Shown: positions 5,701-7,932 of the stretch, in pieces
Position numbering within the stretch: the stretch's first letter is position 1
How the letters are laid out: each line of letters begins with the position of its first letter
Source of the DNA: Bacillota bacterium
Lineage (GTDB): Bacteria > Bacillota > Clostridia > Christensenellales > CALWSW01
Direction: 5' to 3'
Length of the DNA stretch: 7,932 bases
Assembly: GCA_023402915.1 (NCBI GenBank)
Contig: JAEYFO010000251.1
Coordinates: 1-7,932 of the forward strand
Program-made: the position numbers and the translations under genes
Notes under the pieces: model-generated
Told to the model about the DNA's origin: nothing
What the model saw: the letters and a program-made list of their open reading frames with translations, nothing else
The model's database searches: none

Positions 5701-6091
5701 AGAGAGCATGCTCCGCGCCGGGCAGGCGGAAGGCTTTCAAGTGTGCAAACAGCACCCAGTCCAAAAAGAACGTATCCCACGCGCCGACGATGACGAGCAG
5801 CAGCGCCGCAAAGCCCGCCCCCTGCCAGAATGTTCTGGCACCGGCCGGGATCGCGCCGCCCGTCAGCATTGCCGTGAACAGCACGATGCCAAGGCTTTTA
5901 TCGCGATGGTTCGCCCGCTCAGCGGCGCGGTGGGAATGCGCTTATGCGTTTTGAAATACTCCTCCTGAAAGTCCGGCGGATAGTTGTGAACGCCCAATTC
6001 CGGGTGTTTGATAGTCGGGATCATTACGATCGCCGTAAACAGCGCGGTGAACACAATCGCTTCCAGTCAGACAGTACTCCAGATCGTTCTT
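5681..6091 (-). pseudogene. Frameshifted and truncated small integral membrane protein
   Basis: Three frames join into one coherent protein. NDLEYCL (from about 6088) should run into EAIVFTALFTAIVMIPTI, but one extra base near 6061-6070 shifts the frame. HPELGVHNYPPDFQEEYFKT and RIPTAPLSG follow in the second frame; one missing base near 5888-5901 moves to the third, with LFTAMLTGGAIPAGARTF and WDTFFLDWVLFAHLKAFRLPG-EH. It matches, from memory, a clostridial membrane protein with about four membrane spans and the marker FFLDWVLFANLK.FRLPGTEHM; the family normally continues another 30-40 residues, here replaced by ALSKKDPL and a stop. A ribosome-like GGAGGG (6100-6095) stands just before AAG where an ATG would be expected, so the start seems lost too. 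The EH junction coincides with a perfect GAGCATGCTC palindrome (5704-5713). Non-functional; the family name is uncertain. Confidence 0.75.
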
Positions 6092-6122
6092 TTTCCCTCC
6101 GAATTTTTTAATGTTTCTTTTG

Positions 6123-6138
6123 GTTAGCAAGAGCTAAC
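6123..6138. promoter_or_regulatory. Palindrome GTTAGC-N4-GCTAAC, possible operator
   Basis: A perfect 6+6 inverted repeat with a 4-base centre lies 32 bases upstream of the pseudogene's old start. Spacing of this kind suits a dimeric repressor (MarR, TetR or DtxR-like), and GGTTAG/CTAAC resembles the iron-repressor half-site but with a wider gap. It has no U-run. It would have controlled the membrane protein before that gene decayed. Confidence 0.35.
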
Positions 6139-6151
6139 TTCATGACCCTTG

Positions 6152-6169
6152 AAAAGCCGCCTGTGCGGC
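6152..6169 (-). terminator. Short GC hairpin with U-run
   Basis: GCCGC (6169-6165) pairs with GCGGC (6160-6156) around a 4-base loop, then UUUUC in the minus-strand RNA. It would stop transcripts that come from beyond 6170 before they reach the palindrome and pseudogene. Five base pairs is modest. Confidence 0.45.
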
Positions 6170-6368
6170 AGCTTCTTTTCATTTCGTCAAATTCGAGTTT
6201 GCTTTTCAGGGGCGCAGCGCTGGGCGTTTCCCCTGAAAATTTACTTTTGGGCGCAAACCGGCCAAAGAGCCGCTTTTCTTTTAGCGCGGCGCTTCGTTCT
6301 TTTTCAATCGTTTCCCCCCAAATTCTTCCGGTTTCTCCCGCTTGCAGGGGGCAATTTCCCACTTTTAG
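6170..6368. other. Non-coding stretch rich in inverted repeats
   Basis: Frames on both strands are open here, but none has a ribosome site or a recognisable product; the composition (GC-rich, few stops) explains the openness. The stretch holds the large inverted repeat at 6203-6239 and another pair near 6272-6295. I see no gene in it. Confidence 0.5.
6203..6239. repeat. Ten-base-pair perfect inverted repeat with structured loop
   Basis: TTTTCAGGGG (6203-6212) is the exact reverse complement of CCCCTGAAAA (6230-6239). The 17-base loop has its own CGC/GCG pairing (6213-6215 with 6224-6226). The arms begin with T and end with A, opposite to a normal bidirectional terminator. It may be a member of an interspersed repeat family or the stem of an untranslated RNA; only a genome-wide search would tell. 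Confidence 0.55.
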
Positions 6369-6406
6369 AAAAACAGAGCATGCGCCGTTTCGACGGCGCT
6401 GTTCTG
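6369..6406 (-). terminator. Intrinsic terminator of the small Cys-rich gene
   Basis: The minus-strand RNA folds 6406-6393 against 6388-6374 with a CGAA loop, a 7-base-pair perfect core, one mismatch and one bulge outside it, then five U (6373-6369). It lies 37 bases after the TGA at 6446-6444 and closes that transcription unit. This is the clearest minus-strand terminator in the window. Confidence 0.8.
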
Positions 6407-6443
6407 CCCCGCTTCAAAAAGGCAGCGCCTTCCCCGCTTCCCC

Positions 6444-6653
6444 TCAGCACCGGGCGGCGCGGCGCACCAGCGGGCAGAAGCTTCCTCTCTCCCCGGCGCT
6501 TTCGCAGCCATGGCGCGCAGCATAGCGGCAATAGTACGACAGCAGCTTCCGCCTGCCCTCCTTGGCGTCCACCCCATAGGAGACAGAAATGGCGCAGGCG
6601 GCATGTTGTTCCGGACAAAATCCACGCAGCAGACGATATTCCCGTTCTTCCAA
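6444..6653 (-). CDS. Small six-cysteine protein of unknown function, TTG start
   Basis: This 69-residue protein begins at TTG 6653. The start is set by an excellent ribosome site (AGGGGAGG, 8 bases upstream) under a TATAAT promoter, and a strong terminator follows, so the unit looks real despite the rare start codon. Cysteines fall at residues 12, 20, 42, 50, 60 and 69. The protein is basic, with Arg/Lys-rich ends, no signal peptide and no membrane segment, so it should be cytoplasmic. SYYCRYAARHGC (39-50) is the most protein-like part; C-R-Y-A-A-R-H-G-C could hold a metal, but no zinc-finger spacing is obvious. I do not recognise the family. GC-rich frames overlap it on the plus strand, but none has comparable signals. 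Confidence rests on the signals and not on homology. Confidence 0.6.
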   Translation of the reverse strand: MEEREYRLLRGFCPEQHAACAISVSYGVDAKEGRRKLLSYYCRYAARHGCESAGERGSFCPLVRRAARC

Positions 6654-6679
6654 TCGAAACGCCTCCCCTCTTTTTCAAA

Positions 6680-6708
6680 ATTATAGCACGTCCGTTTCCC
6701 TTTGGAAA
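6680..6708 (-). promoter_or_regulatory. Promoter of the small Cys-rich gene
   Basis: A perfect TATAAT (6685-6680) stands 17 bases from TTTCCA (6708-6703, four of six consensus bases). Transcription would begin near 6673, giving a leader of about 20 bases that is just long enough to carry the ribosome site. This is the best -10 box in the window. Confidence 0.7.
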
Positions 6709-7010
6709 AGGAACTCGCCGCTTTCTCCAAATTTCGATGAGATACGGCAAAAAATGCTCTTCTTTTCGCGAATCGTCCGCAAACCCTCCGCCCCTCTTGC
6801 GAAAAAAACCTTCCTCCCCCGCGCCGTCTCTCCAAAAAACTTACCTGCCGTCCTTTCTGAACACGGTTTGCGGCGTGCCGCACTGCTCATTTTCCAAATT
6901 TCAAATTTCAAATTTCAAACCTTTCCCGCGTTCCTCGCTTTGGCAGGGAATTGGGACAAAAATTCTCTTTTGCGCGGTCTATTCGGCTGGAATTGTGGAT
7001 ATGCTACTAC
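6709..7010. other. Divergent intergenic region between the small Cys-rich gene and tspO
   Basis: About 300 bases lie between two genes transcribed away from each other. The stretch holds a 14-base palindrome (6869-6882), the AAATTTC repeats at 6895-6919 and pyrimidine-rich plus-strand runs. Open frames on both strands lack ribosome sites and recognisable sequence, and I call none. TTGGCA at 6940-6945 is a possible -35 box for tspO, but no good -10 box stands at the right distance. Confidence 0.45.
6895..6919. repeat. Heptamer tandem repeat CAAATTT, 3.6 copies
   Basis: CAAATTT occurs three times in a row and is followed by CAAA. It lies 110 bases upstream of tspO. Each unit has an AAATTT palindrome at near-helical spacing of 7 bases. 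Copy number may vary between strains. Confidence 0.8.
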
Positions 7011-7027
7011 CAAAGAGGTGAGAGCAT

Positions 7028-7591
7028 ATGATGAAAGTAACGCAATCCTCCAACCGGCAGCCGCCCGTACAGCAGGACGACCGCAAGCCCCCTTCTCCGG
7101 CAGGCCGCTTTTTCGCGTCCATCGACTGGGTGCGGCTGCTCGTCTGCCTGACCATTCCGCTGGCGGCAGGCGGCATTGCGGGAGCGCTGCTGGGGCAGAG
7201 CATGGAACGGTACGAACCGCTGCGAAAGCCGGCGCTCGCGCCGCCCGGCTGGCTGTTTCCGCCGGTTTGGATCGCCCTGTATGCCCTGATGGGCGTCGCG
7301 CTGTATCTGACCAGTACGTCCTGCCCGCCGGAATACCGGAAGGAACGCGCCCGTGCGTATGCGGCCTTTGGCGTGCAGCTGGCGCTCAATCTCCTCTGGC
7401 CGGCGGTGTTTTTCTTTCTGGAACAGCCCGCCTGGGCCGTGGCGGTGATCCTGGCGCTGATGCTGGCCATTGCCTGGACCATGGACCGCTTTGCCCGCTG
7501 CAACGCTCTTTCGGCGCGGCTGCTGATCCCCTATCTGGTTTGGACTGCTTTTGCGGCCTATCTTAACATCGGCATCGCGCTGCTGAACTGA
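7028..7591 (+). CDS. tspO: TspO/MBR family membrane protein
   Basis: This 187-residue protein belongs to the tryptophan-rich sensory protein / peripheral benzodiazepine receptor-like family, five-helix membrane proteins that bind porphyrins and related ligands. Visible marks are PALAPPGWLFPPVW (68-81), YALMGVALYL (85-94), QLALNLLW (117-124), FFFLEQP (128-134) and PYLVWTAFAAYLN (168-180). Five hydrophobic stretches lie at about 36-56, 78-96, 110-130, 135-152 and 163-184. The family is usually about 160 residues; the extra length is a Pro/Gln-rich, polar N-terminal tail of some 30 residues. ATG 7028 follows GAGGTG (7015-7020) by seven bases; a second ATG directly after could also serve. It stands alone, with a terminator behind it. 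The physiological ligand is unknown. Confidence 0.93.
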   Translation: MMKVTQSSNRQPPVQQDDRKPPSPAGRFFASIDWVRLLVCLTIPLAAGGIAGALLGQSMERYEPLRKPALAPPGWLFPPVWIALYALMGVALYLTSTSCPPEYRKERARAYAAFGVQLALNLLWPAVFFFLEQPAWAVAVILALMLAIAWTMDRFARCNALSARLLIPYLVWTAFAAYLNIGIALLN

Positions 7592-7592
7592 G

Positions 7593-7669
7593 AAAAGCTG
7601 CGCCGTCCCGGCGGCTCCTGCCGCAGGAAATTCCGTCTCAGGCGGCGATTTCCCGGCGGGAGCTTTTTT
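7593..7669 (+). terminator. Terminator after tspO
   Basis: AAAAGCT (7593-7599) pairs with AGCTTTT (7661-7667) at the base of a long GC-rich structure with inner hairpins, including CCTG/CAGG (7617-7620 with 7624-7627). Six T (7664-7669) follow. It begins one base after the tspO stop. The outer arms are perfect, while the middle pairing is imperfect. Confidence 0.7.
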
Positions 7670-7735
7670 CCGCCGCATCGGAGCAGGCAAAACCAAAAAC
7701 TCCACGATTTTTTCAGAACATTTTGTTTGACAATA

Positions 7736-7744
7736 TGATACAAT
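7736..7744 (+). promoter_or_regulatory. Extended -10 promoter of the ECF sigma gene
   Basis: TGATACAAT (7736-7744) is an extended -10 box (TG-N-TACAAT, five of six). A perfect TTGACA sits at 7727-7732, only six bases upstream, which is too near to act as its -35 box; it may be chance or part of an autoregulatory element. Transcription would begin near 7751. Confidence 0.5.
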
Positions 7745-7782
7745 AAGAAAAAACCTTCCGGAACGAAGGAGGGGCCTGGCTC

Positions 7783-7932
7783 ATGCAAAACGACGAGCTG
7801 TTGATCCGCCGCGCCAAACGGGGCGACGAAGCGGCGTTTGAGGCACTGATCGTGCAGCAGCAGGGGCGGCTGTACAATGCGGCGCTGCGCACCATGCGCA
7901 ACCGTGACGCCGCGGGCGACATGCTGCAAGAG
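7783..7932 (+). CDS. ECF-family RNA polymerase sigma factor (N-terminal 50 residues)
   Basis: The frame runs from ATG 7783 to the right edge with no stop, so only the first 50 residues are seen. They cover the start of sigma region 2: ELLIRRAKRGDEAAFEALI (5-23), LYNAALRTMRNRDAAGDMLQE (30-50), the last part matching the usual R.....DA.D..QE that contacts core polymerase and the -10 DNA. AAGGAGGGG (7766-7774) is 8 bases before the start. An anti-sigma gene would be expected just beyond the window. Which genes it controls cannot be told from here. Confidence 0.92.
   Translation, partial: MQNDELLIRRAKRGDEAAFEALIVQQQGRLYNAALRTMRNRDAAGDMLQE

Noticed and set aside
6681..6911. Minus-strand 76-codon frame upstream of the small Cys-rich gene
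   Set aside because: Its 3' end runs to the TATAAT promoter of that gene, it has no clear ribosome site, and the AAATTTC repeats lie across its start.
6149..7021. Plus-strand frame of 290 codons across the repeat-rich region
   Set aside because: Composition is Pro/Arg/Phe/Ser-rich with no motif. It overlaps the promoter, ribosome site and terminator of the small Cys-rich gene on the other strand.
7727..7744. TTGACA and TACAAT as a standard -35/-10 pair
   Set aside because: Only six bases separate them, far below the 16-18 needed. Only the extended -10 is kept.
1..7932. CRISPR arrays, tRNA or rRNA genes, transposases
   Set aside because: I looked for spaced repeats, tRNA-like folds and transposase motifs and found none.

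Overview
The window looks like chromosomal DNA of a low-to-mid GC Gram-positive gut-type Firmicute, probably a Clostridia/Oscillospiraceae-like species. The evidence is strong AGGAGG-type ribosome sites, an ER/SipW-type signal peptidase with several TasA/CalY-like substrates, an ECF sigma factor, and GC-rich codon use. The species cannot be named from the sequence alone.

Positions 1-5217 (minus strand) hold one coherent locus, read from high to low coordinates. It starts with sipW (5217-4642), a membrane signal peptidase with a Ser-His arrangement. Five secreted TasA/CalY-like proteins follow (4587-3961, 3863-3207, 3146-2316, 2207-1386, 1220-666), then a large cell-surface protein with Cys-rich repeats that runs off the left edge (650-1). 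All five small proteins carry the SipW-type N-terminus (hydrophobic stretch, then A-[YFW]-[FL]). Four share a clear C-terminal motif (AVQ/AIQ..G..TA..AW-like) and the fifth has a weak version of it. Inferred job: SipW trims the five proteins and they build an extracellular filament or matrix, as TasA does in Bacillus. Two of the five (2207-1386 and 3146-2316) are a tandem duplication with an almost identical leader and signal region. No strong terminator lies inside the block, though there are weak hairpins between genes.

Positions 5381-6170 are a degraded zone. They hold a short reading frame with an excellent ribosome site but an in-frame stop (5566-5700), facing a frameshifted, truncated membrane-protein pseudogene (6091-5681). 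Positions 6170-6440 are non-coding and rich in inverted repeats.

Positions 6708-6369 (minus) form a compact transcription unit: TATAAT promoter, strong ribosome site, TTG start, a 69-residue six-cysteine protein, and a good intrinsic terminator. I do not recognise the protein. On the plus strand follow a TspO/MBR family membrane protein (7028-7591) with its own terminator, and the start of an ECF RNA polymerase sigma factor (7783 to the right edge) behind an extended -10 promoter.
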